Origin: Sabethes cyaneus
Taxonomy: Eukaryota; Arthropoda; Insecta; Diptera; Culicidae
DNA length: 64,000 nucleotides
Assembly: GCF_943734655.1 (NCBI RefSeq)
Contig: NC_071355.1
Coordinates: 96,665,449-96,729,448 of the forward strand
Reading direction: 5' to 3'
Shown: in pieces, positions 43,525 through 55,440 of the stretch
How positions within the stretch are numbered: position 1 is the first letter of the stretch
Layout: the number at the start of each line of letters is the position of its first letter
The notes under the pieces: model-generated
The model's input: only the letters and a program-made list of their open reading frames with translations
Told to the model about the DNA's origin: nothing
Databases searched by the model: none
Translations under genes and position numbers: made by a program

Positions 43525-44546
43525 TGACGTAGGACTACGTCTTACGGCAAGTTTTGAGATAGGGTGTCATTCCAAAAAATCGAAAAAATGCGAGCGTCAC
43601 GAAAAATGAAAGGTTTTGAGCGTTAATAGCTCAGCGGTTTTCCGATCGATTTTCAATATTCTTACACCAATCGATCAGAAAACCTTCTAAGAATTGACCC
43701 AAATGAAGAAAAGTATGGATTATTGATGTTGAACTATTGAAAAATTGAAAATAATGAACCTATGTTTTACCAGAATTCTCGCTTCGTGATTGGTTGGAAG
43801 ATTCTTTACGATGATCTAAATCTATACCAATTTGATATCTGTGCTTGGGAAGTAAGCCAAAACAAGTGACAAAGTCTCCTCATTTCAAGAAGATTTCTCA
43901 ACACCGCGGTTAGACCTAGACCATTTCGATGTCCTTGCTTGAGAAGTACCCCAGAGAGAGTGACAAAGCCCCCTCGTGCCAACAGATTTCTTACGAACGC
44001 GATTACATCTATTCCAATATGATGTCCGTGTTAGGAAAGTGTGCCAGAAAAAATGATACAAGTTCGTAGTCCCAACAGATCGTTAATTATTTACTGCGAG
44101 ACGATTAAACCTCGGCGAACTTGATATCTGTGTTGGAAAAATGTCCTACAGCTGTAGTGTTCGGTTATAATACGACTCTGTATGAATACGCATGCTTGCC
44201 GTTTCATTAGAAGTGTAGTGGAAAGATGTGCTGTTGATAAAATAGGATTGAATTCGTAAAATCCCTTTAACGTGGGAAACCATGGATAATAAAAACAATC
44301 TATAATTTCAGTAAGGTAGCAGGAAAGCAATAGTTTGTGTTCTTGATTTTGTTAAATTGTTTTCAAATGCACAATCTTTTGAGAATTGAACGTATGCAAT
44401 GTTACTACTTTGATAAATGTTACCTATTACAACGCATGTAGCATGTATATATGTTGCAGATAGCATGTATACATGAAGAATCGAATGATTGCAAGCTTGA
44501 ATACATGCCAATGTCACTACAAAGAGATTTACGTAGTCCTGCGTCA
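43525..44546 (-). mobile_element. TIR element with ~85-bp internal tandem repeats (copy B)
   Basis: The left terminus TGACGTAGGACTACGT (43525-43540) is matched inverted, with one mismatch, by the right terminus ACGTAGTCCTGCGTCA (44531-44546), giving a 1,022-bp element. It is the reverse-orientation homologue of 7722-8692 and contains the same degenerate ~85-bp repeats with a TTTGATATCTGTG core. No transposase is encoded. It abuts the mariner remnant to its left. No clear target duplication is seen. Confidence 0.75.
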
Positions 44547-44859
44547 CCTATATATGCGGTCGTGTCTAGTACACAACCCCTCTGATATTTTCTATACACT
44601 GTAGATTTTCTACAAAGAGCGATACATGTGTTGATTTTCTACCGGATGCCACGGTAATCGCATTCTAAATTGCTAAAATCAGTCCATTTTTTAATGCGTA
44701 TGTTACGAATTAATTCGGTCCACTTAAATCGGGTCAGACGGTGATAAAACGAGTTCAGAAAACGAATCGTTGAGATCTTGCACAACCCGGGCGATCCATG
44801 TCCTATGATATGAATGTATCTCAATCGTTGAACAGCAATACCGTCGTCGTCGTCGGCAA

Positions 44860-46449
44860 CCTAGAGCAGGGGTGGCTCGTGCTGTTTCAAACAGACTCCA
44901 TCTAACTCGATCTTGGGGCGTTCGACGCTAATTTCCCTGTCGCCTCAGAAGTCTCAAATCACTTTCGACTTAGTCGAGCCAACTTACACGTTGAGCCCCC
45001 CTCTCCCTGGTGCCGGTAGTATTGTTGAAGAGAATTGTTTTCAGCAAACTGTCGTTCGGCAATCTTACAACCTGTCCGGTTCACCGTAGCCTATCGACTT
45101 TCGCTAGATGTACGATGGGAATCTCTCCAAGCGGTGCATGTAGCTCTTGATTCACACGTCTTCGTCAATTTCCGCTTTCAGTTTATACTCCGCCCAATAT
45201 CGGCCACGGTACTTTCTGCTCGAACACGCCAAGGGCGCGTATGTAAGCAGCGTCATGGCTTCAAGTCCATAAAGAACTTTTAGTCTATAGAGGTTAATGA
45301 GGGTTTTGTACTTTGTCAGCTTCGTACGGCGACGTATGCTTCCTGATCGTAGCGTTTTACGAAGGGCAAAGTAGGCCCGATTTTCCGCTTGGATGCGCCG
45401 CTGGATCTCCTTACTTGTCCGCGGTCACCAGCGATCCCAAATACGCCAACTCCTCTACCACTCCTAGTTCGTCGCCGTCAACGATTACCGTCCGTGGGAG
45501 ACGCGCGTTTTTTTTTCTTTGAGCCTCTTCCTTTCATGTATTTGATTTTCGACGCATTTATTATTAGCCCAATTCTCCTAGACTCCGCTTTCAGTCTGGT
45601 GTAGATTGCCTCCGCCGTCGCAAAGTTCCTGGCTATGATATCGAAGTCATCTGCAAAGCCTAAAAGTTGGCTACCCTTGGTAAAAATCGTGCCTCTCGTT
45701 TCGATGCCCGCTCGTCGGATCACCCCCTTAAGAGAGATGTTGAACAGCATACAGGATAAACCGTCACCTCGTCTCAACCCTCGCCGCGTCTTGAAGGGAC
45801 TCTTAGAGATGCGTACGAAACACATCACTCTATAATGTAGCTCTGATCAGTCGCGTCAGTTTATCCGGAAAACCGTGTTCGTGCATTATCTGCCATAGCT
45901 TGTCTCAATCGACTGTATCGTATGCTGCTTTGAAATCAATAAATATGTGATGCGTGGGCACGCTGTACTCCTGACATTTCTGCAAGATCTGTCGGATAGT
46001 AAATATTTGTTCCGTAGTTGCGCGAGCCCCCATGAACCCGCCTGATTATTCCTGATGATAATAGTTGCAGCAGTCTAGCCGATCACCCTTTTTGTAGATG
46101 GGACAAACCACTCCTTCTATCCATTCCACTGGTAGCTTTTCCTCTTCCCAAATCCTCGAAATAATCCAGTGTAGAGCCTTTGCTAGCATTTCTCCGCCAT
46201 GTTTATAAAGCTCTGCCGGTAGGCGGTCCTTCCCAGGGGCTTTATTGGTCTTCAGCAGCCCGATTTCTCGTTTGACTTCTTGGAGATCAGGTGCTAGGAC
46301 ATTACTATCTTCCATGGGCGCACCTAGGTTAATTTCCGTTCCGCCTCCTTCTGCGACTTCGCCATTGAGGTATTCATCGAAGAACTGCTTCCATCTGTCG
46401 ACCACCTCATGCTTGTTTATGATTAGATTTCCTCCCTCGTCCCTACAAT
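44860..46449 (-). pseudogene. RTE-like LINE (family D), 3' half
   Basis: This is the downstream half of a LINE that begins near 50.5 kb. It reads CRDEGGNLIINKHEVVDRW and VKREIGLLKTNKAPGKDRLP, then the RT proper with LPVEWIEGVVCPIYKKGD. Next come TIRQILQKC and IFIDFKAAYDT, with GLRRGDGLSCMLFNISL and the catalytic LLGFADDFD at about 45640-45660, and VVEELAYLGSLVTAD toward the C-terminus. Stops and frameshifts separate the blocks. The 5' half resumes at 48594 beyond the nested insertions. Confidence 0.8.
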
Positions 46450-46466
46450 CCAAGTAGCACACTTAA

Positions 46467-48502
46467 CCCAAGCAACCAAAAGTTCGGATTTCACTTAAGG
46501 AACGAACTCGGAAGTTCATATTTGGTTCAAATTTAGTTCCGCAGGACTTTCTTGCTGAACAACATGATACTACGTTTCCAAACCGAACTTAATTCCTAAT
46601 AAAGTACCGTTAATATTTGTAGCAACTTGAAAGTTCATCATGCGACTTGAAAGTTCAATATGCGACGTGAAAGTTTAACATGCGATTTGAAAGTTTGAAA
46701 GAAGCGAAACTTCAACGCACTGAAACGGCATTTTGATTGGATAGTGAAATTTATACTCCGGTATTAAAACAAAACATGGATTTTTCTAAAACAATAAAAA
46801 GATATGGTTTGTTCTATGCCTGCGGTTAAGCGAGTGGTGGTTGCATTAGTATGGGTTGTGACAGTTGAATCAATATATATAGAATGCCAGTGTCGCTGCA
46901 GTGCTCGTGGTAAACATCACACATTTGAAAATTACGTATTTACACTGTATGCGCATATGTGTGAGTGATCGATTCGAAACGGGAATCTGATTGTCAAACT
47001 AAAAAGGCAGCCCAATAAAAAATCCTTCTACTTTTCCGTAAATCACGTAGGATAAATCACCCGATTTGGTCGTTTTGGGGTATTTCGTCGGCAGGAAAAT
47101 TTTCTATTGGGCAATTTGACAATGTAGTTCCCGTATCCAAGACACGAACCAGCAACATGTTTGCCACCAAAATATCCATGAAACACCAGCGACACTGGCA
47201 TTCTATATATATTGATTATACTGTTGTGACGGCAACGGTGCGGCGGTTAAGACCAAGGTAAAGGCAGAGCTGCACTATCCAGAACCAGTATGTTTTGAAA
47301 GCTCACAGGATTCTGGTTAACCTTTTTCTTGCGTTGGCTATTGGTTGGCCGCGCATTTGATGAGGACTCACTGGAGAGTTCCTCACATAAGCCCATCGCC
47401 TCATCGTAGGACCGGAAGCCATGCCATTCCGTTTGATTGTACATTTATATTTTAGCCATGCTTTTTTGGGGTGATGTTGGCATCCCGAAGCATTTTTTCA
47501 CATCTTGAACTCGCTGTGAATTGGGCCACAGCATAATGTTTTTCCGAATTTGGAGCTTCGGATCCATTTTTCTGGCACCGTCGAAAGCTCATTGTGGCCC
47601 CTTGCGTTCATAGTCTCGACTACGGCAAGCGGCATATCTGTTATCAATGAAGCTGTAATTTATTTTGCGTCAGTCAATATTGTTTGCATTGTATATAATT
47701 ACTAACCTGGATTTTGCGAAAAATGTTGCTGCAGAAAAATTACTGCTTGCTGCTGCTGAAACATTCAAAACAAACTGGTGAACTGTCAAACGCAAGTTCA
47801 CATAAAGCTTCACGCCTATTTTTTTCGAACCATCCAGTTCGAAAAATGTTTCGCGCGTACTTTTTCTGAACTGTCACGTTCGGATGAAGTTTCGCGCGTA
47901 CTATTTCAAAACTTTCTCGTTCGGATGAAGTTTTGCGCGTACTATTTCTGAACTTCAAGTTCAGATCATGACTTTCAAGTTCAAAAAGAAACCAGGGGCT
48001 GTCCTTGATGTTACAGTAAATGAGAAATCAGTACATCGAGAGAAATTTATGCAGATCTCATATTACAGCAATGGAGCAGTGGTATGTGTCTAGGTTACCA
48101 AGAGGAGTACTCGAGTTCGAAACTCGAGGCAAGTTATGAAAATAAATTAATATTAATAAAAGATCATTATTCTTCTGATCTAGGATTTCGATCTAAGCTT
48201 ATCATTAATAACCAAAACAAATGGTTTAGTTAAGGAATAAACAGGGAAAAGTGGAAAATTACTTTTTAATTTTGAGATCATCGTAGTTTTTTTTCGAGCT
48301 GAACAGCGTTCTATACAGCGACCTAAGCAAACTTTTTGCGAACTTTCTAGTTCTGTTTGAAAGTTGCTTAGCATTCCTGCTTGAAACTTGAAAATACGGT
48401 TAGTTGCTTAAAAATTAAGCTGAATAGAATTCTATTCATGATAATTTGGGTAGCTGATTCAGCTAAAAAATCCACTTTTATCGGAACTTTTGGTTGCTTG
48501 GG
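46467..48502. mobile_element. 2.0-kb TIR element, CCCAAGCAACCAAAAGTTC ends
   Basis: The 19-bp terminus CCCAAGCAACCAAAAGTTC (46467-46485) is perfectly inverted at 48484-48502. Subterminal blocks near both ends are rich in GAAAGTTCA/GAACTTTC-like motifs repeated many times (for example 46627-46705 and 47830-47985). No transposase ORF is recognisable, so it appears non-autonomous. It is inserted in the hairpin MITE and contains the 46868-47217 MITE. Confidence 0.8.
46868..47217. mobile_element. 350-bp MITE with 31-bp terminal inverted repeats
   Basis: A 31-bp terminus beginning AATCAATATATATAGAATGC (46868-46898) is perfectly inverted at 47187-47217. It is the innermost insertion of the nest. 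Interior AT-rich, non-coding. The target duplication is unclear, although ACAGT occurs outside both arms in inverted sense. Confidence 0.8.
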
Positions 48503-48593
48503 AAGGTCCATTTAGTTGAAGCAACCGGATTGCGACTGAGATTAGTCATAATTCGGTTACCACAACTACTTTGTAACAACCGTGCTAGTAGGG

Positions 48594-49830
48594 ACATGTC
48601 AGGTTTCGGTGTGTAGCTCTTCCGAGTTTGGTTCACCTTCTCATAAAACGTGGCATTAGCTCGGAATAGTTGTTTTAATTCTTCATGATCTCGGTCCTCC
48701 TTTTGACGCTTTTTCCTTCTTAGGATCGTGGTCAACTGGTTCCTCGCTCATCGGTATTTGACCAGGTTTTCTCTGTTGGGAATGCTTAGATAATTTTTCC
48801 AAGCAGTTTTTTCCCCTCCACCACTTGTCGGCATTCCCCATCAAATCAGTAATTTTGTGTACTCCGAGGCTCAATACTTAGTGTTGCGGTAGCGGCCTCT
48901 CCGATGGCCGAGCGTGTTCTGCCCCAACCTTCTTCGAGGCTTGAAGCCGAGGAGGGCGGCTTTGACGTGTCCGGTATACGGTGGACATCTTTGAGCGCAC
49001 ATATACTGCTACTAGGTAATGGCTGAATCAATATCTGCCCCCCGTCGGGAGCGTACGTTCGTAATGTTAAAGTGTGTTGTTAAAACCGGCCCTCTGTGAG
49101 AACGTGGTCAATTTGGTTCATTGTACGTTGGTCAGGTGATCTCCAGGTGGCTTTGTGGATATCCTTGTGCGGGAAAAAGGTGCTTTGGATCACCAGGCCT
49201 CGGTAAACTGCGAAGTTCATACATCGTTGGCCATTATCGTTTGTGTCGGTGTGCAGGCTATGGGGTTCTACAGCCGGTCTATATATTTCTTCCCTACCGA
49301 CCTGGGTGTTCAAATACCCGGTGACGATCTTGATGTCCCGTGACGAGCAGCTGTCGTACGTTGCCTCCAGCCTTGCGTAGAATGCTTCTTTCTCATCGTT
49401 GGGTCTACCTTCGTGCGGGCAGTGCACATTAATGATGCTATAATTGAATAAACGGCCCTTTATCCTCAATATACACATTCTCTAGTTAATCGCCCTCCAA
49501 TCTATCATGCATTCCACCCAACACTACAAAGCCCGTTCCTAGTTTATTGGTAGCCACCGCTCTGGTAAAACTGGGCCTTTCCGCCACGAATCTTCCATAC
49601 CTTCTCTCCTTTGCGACAGATTTCCTGCAGAGCACCGATGCCTAGTTTGCGAGATTCCAGCTGTTCAATCAGCACCTGCTCGCAAGCTGCGAAATTTAGC
49701 GATCTGCAGTACTGAGTCTCCATTCATCGTCCTTATTCCGTCGCCTAGGTCGATACTGAATATTCGGCTCAGAATTTGCCTAAATTTTGTAACTGTGATT
49801 TAATTTAGGTGTGTAGTCGTACTGGGGCAA
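48594..49830 (-). pseudogene. RTE-like LINE (family D), 5' half with APE endonuclease
   Basis: Minus-strand pieces in order: RTMNGDSVLQIAKFRSL..LIEQLESRKLGIGALQEI (endonuclease N-terminus, about 49800-49600), INVHCPHEGRPNDEKEAFYARLE, FPHKDIHKATWRSPD and NQIDHVLTEGRF (endonuclease, 49080-49478), then linker sequence with FYEKVNQTRKSYTPKPDM just before the MITE. Several frameshifts and stops. Together with 44860-46449 it forms an almost full-length but dead LINE. Confidence 0.8.
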
Positions 49831-50510
49831 CACTACCGAGTCTCGCGATGGGGCTGCCATCTTATAGTGCCGAGACTCACTATACCTCCTTCCCGGTTAG
49901 TATACGACCTTAGTTTCCACCGGGATTGGTTACCCGATCTCCGCTAAGGTTGCTCGTATTCCGCCTGGTACCACGAGAAGATCGGGATCGGAGTAGCTGG
50001 ATAAGAGGCTAACGACCACTATGGGGTCTTTATTCCGCATTATCCAGTCATCTACCAGGCAAACCTCCTAACTTAGCTACTCAATCTTAAGAAAAGAGCA
50101 TTACCGGGTATGACCACGTGGAGGCGCCAGGTAGGAACTTGGGATGGCTAGAGCTATGTTGGACGCATCTTCATTGCTTTCCCCTTTTTATACCCCCGAA
50201 TATTCCGATCCGTACTTGTTTAAATGCTCGTAACAGTTTAATTTAGGTAGATTGCTTTACTATGGCCCCGCTACCGAGTCGCGAGATGGGGCTGCCATCT
50301 TGCAGTGACGAGACAACATTGTTTCTCCTTTCCTGTCAGTATACAATTTCAGTTTCCACCGAGGTTGGTTTCCCAAGCTCCGCTAAGATTGCTGGTATTC
50401 CGGCTAGTATCACGAAGAGGCAGGGATAGGACTTGCTGGATGAGAGGACCACTATGGTGTCTTTATTACTCATTAATCAGCAGTTCACCAACCACAGGAA
50501 TACCACCTCA
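49831..50510 (-). repeat. Tandem ~430-bp duplication of the LINE 5' UTR
   Basis: Two similar units about 430 bp apart begin near GCGATGGGGCTGCCATCTTA (49845) and GCGAGATGGGGCTGCCATCT (50281). Each is followed by a polypyrimidine CCTTCCCGGTTAGTATACGA-like line, TTTCCACCG.G.TTGGTT, TCCGCTAAG.TTGCT and a GGATCACTATGG.GTCTTTATT-like end. Tandem 5' UTR monomers are known as promoters of some LINEs. The short 5' region of the RTE at 26.98-27.05 kb shares the GATGGGGCTGCCATCTTA block. Confidence 0.65.
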
Positions 50511-50684
50511 CATCAGACCTGATTTGCAGCTCTAAGATTACAGAAATCAGTGAGTTCACAGAGTAACTGAGAAGCAGAAGAAGGTTAGAGTCATTCGAAG
50601 TAAGCAGTGGCAGTGACTACACGACAACAATGAAAACCTTTTTTTGATGAAAAAATATATTCGTAACCTACTAAATAATAGTGT

Positions 50685-51158
50685 ATGAATACAACGAAGA
50701 GTTTAATGCAGCAACACAAGAGTACTGTCGTCAGAATTTATTCCATATCATTGTATCACAGTAGTGGCCTGCTTAAACATCTGATCTTAATCCTTTTGCA
50801 TGGGTTACTTTGCATGGGGATTACTAGGATGCGCAAAAAGTCATATTTTAGAATCACTCGTTTGTTATTATTTGGGACGATATGCCTCATCAAATTGCCC
50901 GCCCAGTTAGCTCCGGGATACCATGCTGAGTTAACCAGCTGTACTCTAAGCTGTACACCGGTTGCGAAGCCTATCGATAAAGATGGGTCACGTTCTGAAG
51001 GACGTTATTTACACCCATGGCTTTGCTTTGATTTGCCTCATCATACCATGCGTCCACCACCGTACACACCACGCATTTGGCTATTTGACGTTCACACTAA
51101 CATTCTGTTTGGAAATAAACACAAATATGAATTGAAAATTGTAATTATTTCACTTTGA
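50685..51158 (+). CDS. Orphan ORF, 157 aa, function unknown
   Basis: The longest ATG-initiated frame outside mobile elements in the second half of the window. Residues about 28-45 and 55-75 are hydrophobic (HLILILLHGLLCMGI and RLLLFGTICLIKL). A Cys/Pro-containing C-terminal part includes TSCTLSCTP and HHTMRPPPYTPRIWLF. An AATAAA (51114-51119) overlaps the 3' end of the frame. I recognise no family. It could be a small membrane or secreted protein, or a chance ORF. Confidence 0.2.
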   Translation: MNTTKSLMQQHKSTVVRIYSISLYHSSGLLKHLILILLHGLLCMGITRMRKKSYFRITRLLLFGTICLIKLPAQLAPGYHAELTSCTLSCTPVAKPIDKDGSRSEGRYLHPWLCFDLPHHTMRPPPYTPRIWLFDVHTNILFGNKHKYELKIVIISL

Positions 51159-51159
51159 T

Positions 51160-54100
51160 ATTTATTTCATTGTCTATGGTTGCCACCATTCTTTTATTTT
51201 GTTGAAAATTTATTCAGATACGACATGTCGAGCTTGTTTCATGTAATCAACCGTTTTAATTTACATTACATTAGTAGTAATATATCCGTGCATTTGTTAA
51301 CACTTATCTCAAGTGCCGTTAAATTTCCATTTTATGCTCATTTTGCCTGAAAACAAATACTAACATCGTTTTGTTCGATAATGATTAGCAAATTCAATAT
51401 TACGATACGATACGATTAGATACTTGACAGCGTTCTATTTCAGCTTTAATGAAAATTCCAAATGGACTTTGATCCTTCTATTACTAGTATCATTTTCATT
51501 ATGATACAAGAAAAGATTTCCCAACTGTCACCGCTAATCCCCTTGTTGTCAGCAGGTTTAGAGTTAATTAAAACCATTTCATTTATTCGGTTAGCGTTCA
51601 CGAGAGAACATTTTATATTGTAGCACTCTGATTCTTAACTTATATCACGTGAAAGAACGGGGACTCGCCAGCCGTAGCGCTAGCTCAGACCGTTAGACTC
51701 CACTATAGGTGTACAGTATCGCTAGCGAAGTGAACAAGAAAATGAAACGCAAAGGATTGCCGTCCGCCGAGCTGCCGCCGTGACAGCGACCGATCGACCC
51801 CAAACCTTTTTCGGAGTAAATTGGTAATGCGATGGAAAAGAACTTTCGCCGAGTGGCATCGTCGCCAAGTGGATGACTATCATTTATTTATATTTCTCGT
51901 GAAGATCACGACGCGGGCGGTCGGGCCCAAAAGGTCCTTTCTTTCGGGTGGACATGTGTAACGGCTATGGGCCGAATCGATAAAACGCGTCAGAGTTTTA
52001 TGTTACATCAACTAGCGCGTAAAAGTAAAGCTTTTACTGCCACTGTCATTGATTTTGATTACATGCCATAACATTGGAATAATTTTTATTCGTTTTACTA
52101 TTAAACACAGCAGCATACTCAAATTGAACAAGGTCGGGTGAAGTACCAGATAAAATGATTTATTAAAAAGAGACACTATTTTATGTAATAAAAATTTTGC
52201 ACTAAATTATAATGCTTTGCTACTGATTCTAAAATTATGCAGTTTTTATTTTTCAGAGCAAAACTTTTTTAAACCAATTAATATAAATAATTACTGTTGG
52301 CATAACGTTTTTATTTCCTGAACAATAAATATTAGTGCAACGCGGTTGAATATGTATCTGCAAGCATGTGTGTATACATTTGTGTGTTAGTAATAACCAG
52401 AGCCCAAAAAATGTTAAACCTCTTTGTTGTGTTTACAAGTCCAATTCAGTTTAAATTGAATTAAGTTTTTATTTACAAATTTATTTAAAATGTATGTTTA
52501 TTGGCTCGTCTTATTGTACATTTCAACTCCATTCTAATGAATACTTTTACCAATGAATTTCAGTGATTCGTGGCAGCCACCCATTTGATTATCGACAAAA
52601 TATTCAAGAATAATGTGTATTGCAAAAATACCTGTCTGCCTAGCAAACAATTTCAGCATTTAATGTATGGAGGCGTAGAGCTCATTCAAAAAAAATCATC
52701 AATTTTAAATGAACCAATTCAATTACATAACCTCTCTGCATTCCTTTCATTCCCGTCAAGTGCCCGGGCAAAGTAATCACAACAGCCAAACAGCAATTGA
52801 ACCAAATTAATGGCGGATACATCTTCCCTCGTAGGAATCATTCGGCTTCGTCTAATGGCACTATTTATGGACCGATATAACCATAAAAGAGAAAGATTAA
52901 CATATTTCAAGCTGGAGTCCGATTTCTGGCGGATCCCAAAACCGGATGTAGTGAGCCCTTCTGAAGAATGACTCGTTGGAAAGGGCGCGTCGGGCCCATA
53001 GCGGCAAACTAAGTGAGCGAAACGTCCAATAGCATTAGCGGCAAATGGAGCTTCAAAGCCTGCCATCAAACTTTGATTTCTTTGAGGCTGACACTGGGGT
53101 ATCATTTCCAGACATGGCGAGCAAAAAGAAATTGGCGGAATAGCAAACATATTCACATCGATAGAAATTCTTCCCACTCCGCGCCTGCGGAGGATAATGA
53201 AATATATAGGAGGCAAGGAATTCCATTCTTTTCACTGAAATAAGGCGTGAATATTAAGTAGCCTCCGAGAATGAATAAGGAACGTGGGAGGGTGGTTTAA
53301 ACCGGCTCAAACCGTCACAGTCAGACAGACGGTGGTGAGCAAAAGTTGACGCAAAACAGTTATTATTCAAGAAAACGTTCGATTGTCACGCAAAATTAAT
53401 AATTTGTCCTTTCGGGCATGACCGGGCGGGCGGACTCGGTTGTGCAAGCAAAGTTATTGGTTATTGCTTGGTTGCTCGGGATCGCACCGGAAGCAGACGA
53501 CGGCTCTTCGGCGCAGACCGGATTCTAGTTAAATTATTCCTCCGGATCCGATTCTGATTTATTTGCGCTTCGTGGAATGTTACTGTCAGCTTGAAATAAT
53601 GTGATCATAAATTTCCTGGTCTGAAGCTAGTGAATGTCGGAGAAAAAGATGCTCACGAATGTACTATTGACACCCTACATGATTTTTTCTAAATTCTAAA
53701 AGCCAGTGGTTTCAATTAGAAAATGATTAGGTTTCGACCGAAAGGCTGGACAAATTAAGATCATTGTTCTTAATTAATTGTGAATCTATAAGAGATGATT
53801 GTATTACGTACGATTTTTTCTACAATCATCTAGGACGGTATCATTAGGTGTCCTTTTTGTGAAATTATTTTAGTCTGCGTTCATCAACGAACATTTCGAG
53901 AACAATTTTCACCACGTAATTTCCTCATTAAAAATCGATGAACATTCCTTTGCCAACTTCCTGCAACAAGCAGAGGACAAAGTTGTCAGGAACGTGAAAT
54001 GATTACACAACGGAGTTATGTTGGACTACGAGAGTGGTGTGTTAAGGAGAAATTTAAGATATGTATTCCCAACATTGGATCCTATGTGACAATTTTAGGT

Positions 54101-54911
54101 AAGCAGGTTGTTTTCTAACATTGAAAATGCTATCTACTTATCTAGGAGAAGAGCATGCATGCCAACTGCTAGAAGATACAAATGGTATTCAATCTATCAT
54201 CAGAAAAATTTGAAAACGAAAGACATTGTGTATTGTTCCGGTCGTTTGACGAGAATAGAACTGATTTCAACTTTTACGACATGCTCGCATATACACTACG
54301 TTGAGTTGCCACTGCCGCCGGTTGTCGCAACGCGACGATGTTTTCGACAACGTAAATCAAATAATTTAGCAAAGTAAATGAAAGTGTCTCAGGCACTCAG
54401 CATAGTTTATATAGGAAAAAGTTTTTTGTAGTGTATAATTTTAGCTTTTAAACTGTGTAATTATTGAAGCCAACCCCGAAAAGGACAGATTGATTATGTT
54501 TTATTACCATAATCGGTTACACCGATTGTCTCTTTGGGCGATGGCAACTCGTAAAAGCAGTTTATTCAATTGTCCGTCATAATGAAATAGTCATTTTAAT
54601 CTGTTTTGGCGCTAGATTTTCAACTATTGTGGAATCGTTACTAGGGTATGTTGCTACTTCGTCGTAATAGCCTATTCCCGTCCTATCCAACACAAATTAT
54701 TAAAAATAACAGCATTTTTATGACACACAATGCAAAACTAGTTATTCCCTAATATTATAGTTTGTTGTCTATCATACGCGATCAATCAGAGTGAGCTGAG
54801 ATCTATTTAAATGCTTTTTATCATTAAAGAAGTCCTACCAGCCAAATTTCCTACGTTTTTTCGTGCGACGAAGAAGAAAATTTCGACTAATCGTTTCAAT
54901 TTCCGTCATCT
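51160..54911. other. Mostly unassigned AT-rich sequence
   Basis: About 3.7 kb with no RT or transposase motif and no paired terminal repeats found. A GC-richer island lies at 51640-51960 and a 165-codon minus-strand frame lies near 52719-53216. Neither shows a recognisable domain. Possibly host regulatory or intronic DNA. Confidence 0.45.
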
Positions 54912-55440
54912 ATACCTATAAAAATGGATTTCTGTAGGTCTGTTTGTCTCTATGTTCCTTATAGAAGGGGTTTTTGGGGCCAGGGAAGGTTCTTATGATG
55001 GTTAGAGACCCCTTCTCCACTAAGAAGGGGGGCCCATACAAATGAAACACAAATTTCTGCATAACTCGAGAACTAATCAAGCAAATGGAAGCAAATTTTA
55101 CATGTGGGTGTTTTTGGAAACAAGAATTTTTTCTATGGTGAATTGAGAACCCTCCCCACTTTAGGAGAGGGGGCTCCTATACAAATGAAATACAAATTTC
55201 CTCATAACTCGAGAAGTAATCAAGCAAATAGAACTAAATTTGGCATGTGGGGGGTTTTGGAGGCAGGAATTTTTTTAATGATGGTTTGAGACCCCTCACC
55301 CTTCCCTGTGGTAAGGGGATAAGGACTCTCATACAAATAAAACAATTTTGTTTTGCGTAATTCAAAAACTAATCGAACTCGAGTAATTTTAGACTCTTTC
55401 ATAAAACATTGATCAATAACAAGACCACCAAAAACTTTAG
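54912..55440 (-). mobile_element. Dispersed element with ~145-bp units (copy B, about 3 units)
   Basis: It is inverted relative to 32168-34410. The tail is seen as CTATACCTATAAAAATGG and TCTGTAGGTCTGTTTGTCTC at 54912-54960. Then come about three units with AACTCGAGAACTAATCAAGC and ATACAAATGAAATACAAATT, and the head-proximal segment with ACTAATCGAACTCGAG. The original head (ACTAGCTGACCCGACAAAC) is not present, so this copy is truncated as well as shorter. Confidence 0.75.

Larger units (their letters stand above)
46450..48593. mobile_element. Hairpin MITE carrying a 2-kb insertion
   Basis: The outer ends are CCAAGTAGCACAC (46450-46462) and, inverted, GTGCTAGTAGGG (48582-48593). The right part (48503-48593) folds on itself: TAGTTG, AACCG and ATT.CGACT pair with later blocks. 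An uninterrupted relative at 57445-57530 runs straight from CCAAGTAGCACACTTT into AGGTCCATTTAG. Here those two are separated by the 46467-48502 element. Removing the whole block rejoins the LINE coding frame (KPDM to CRDEGG), with ACA apparently duplicated. Confidence 0.7.

Noticed and set aside
52719..53216. A 165-codon minus-strand ORF
   Set aside because: It overlaps other short frames on both strands, has no recognisable domain, and shows no context supporting a gene.
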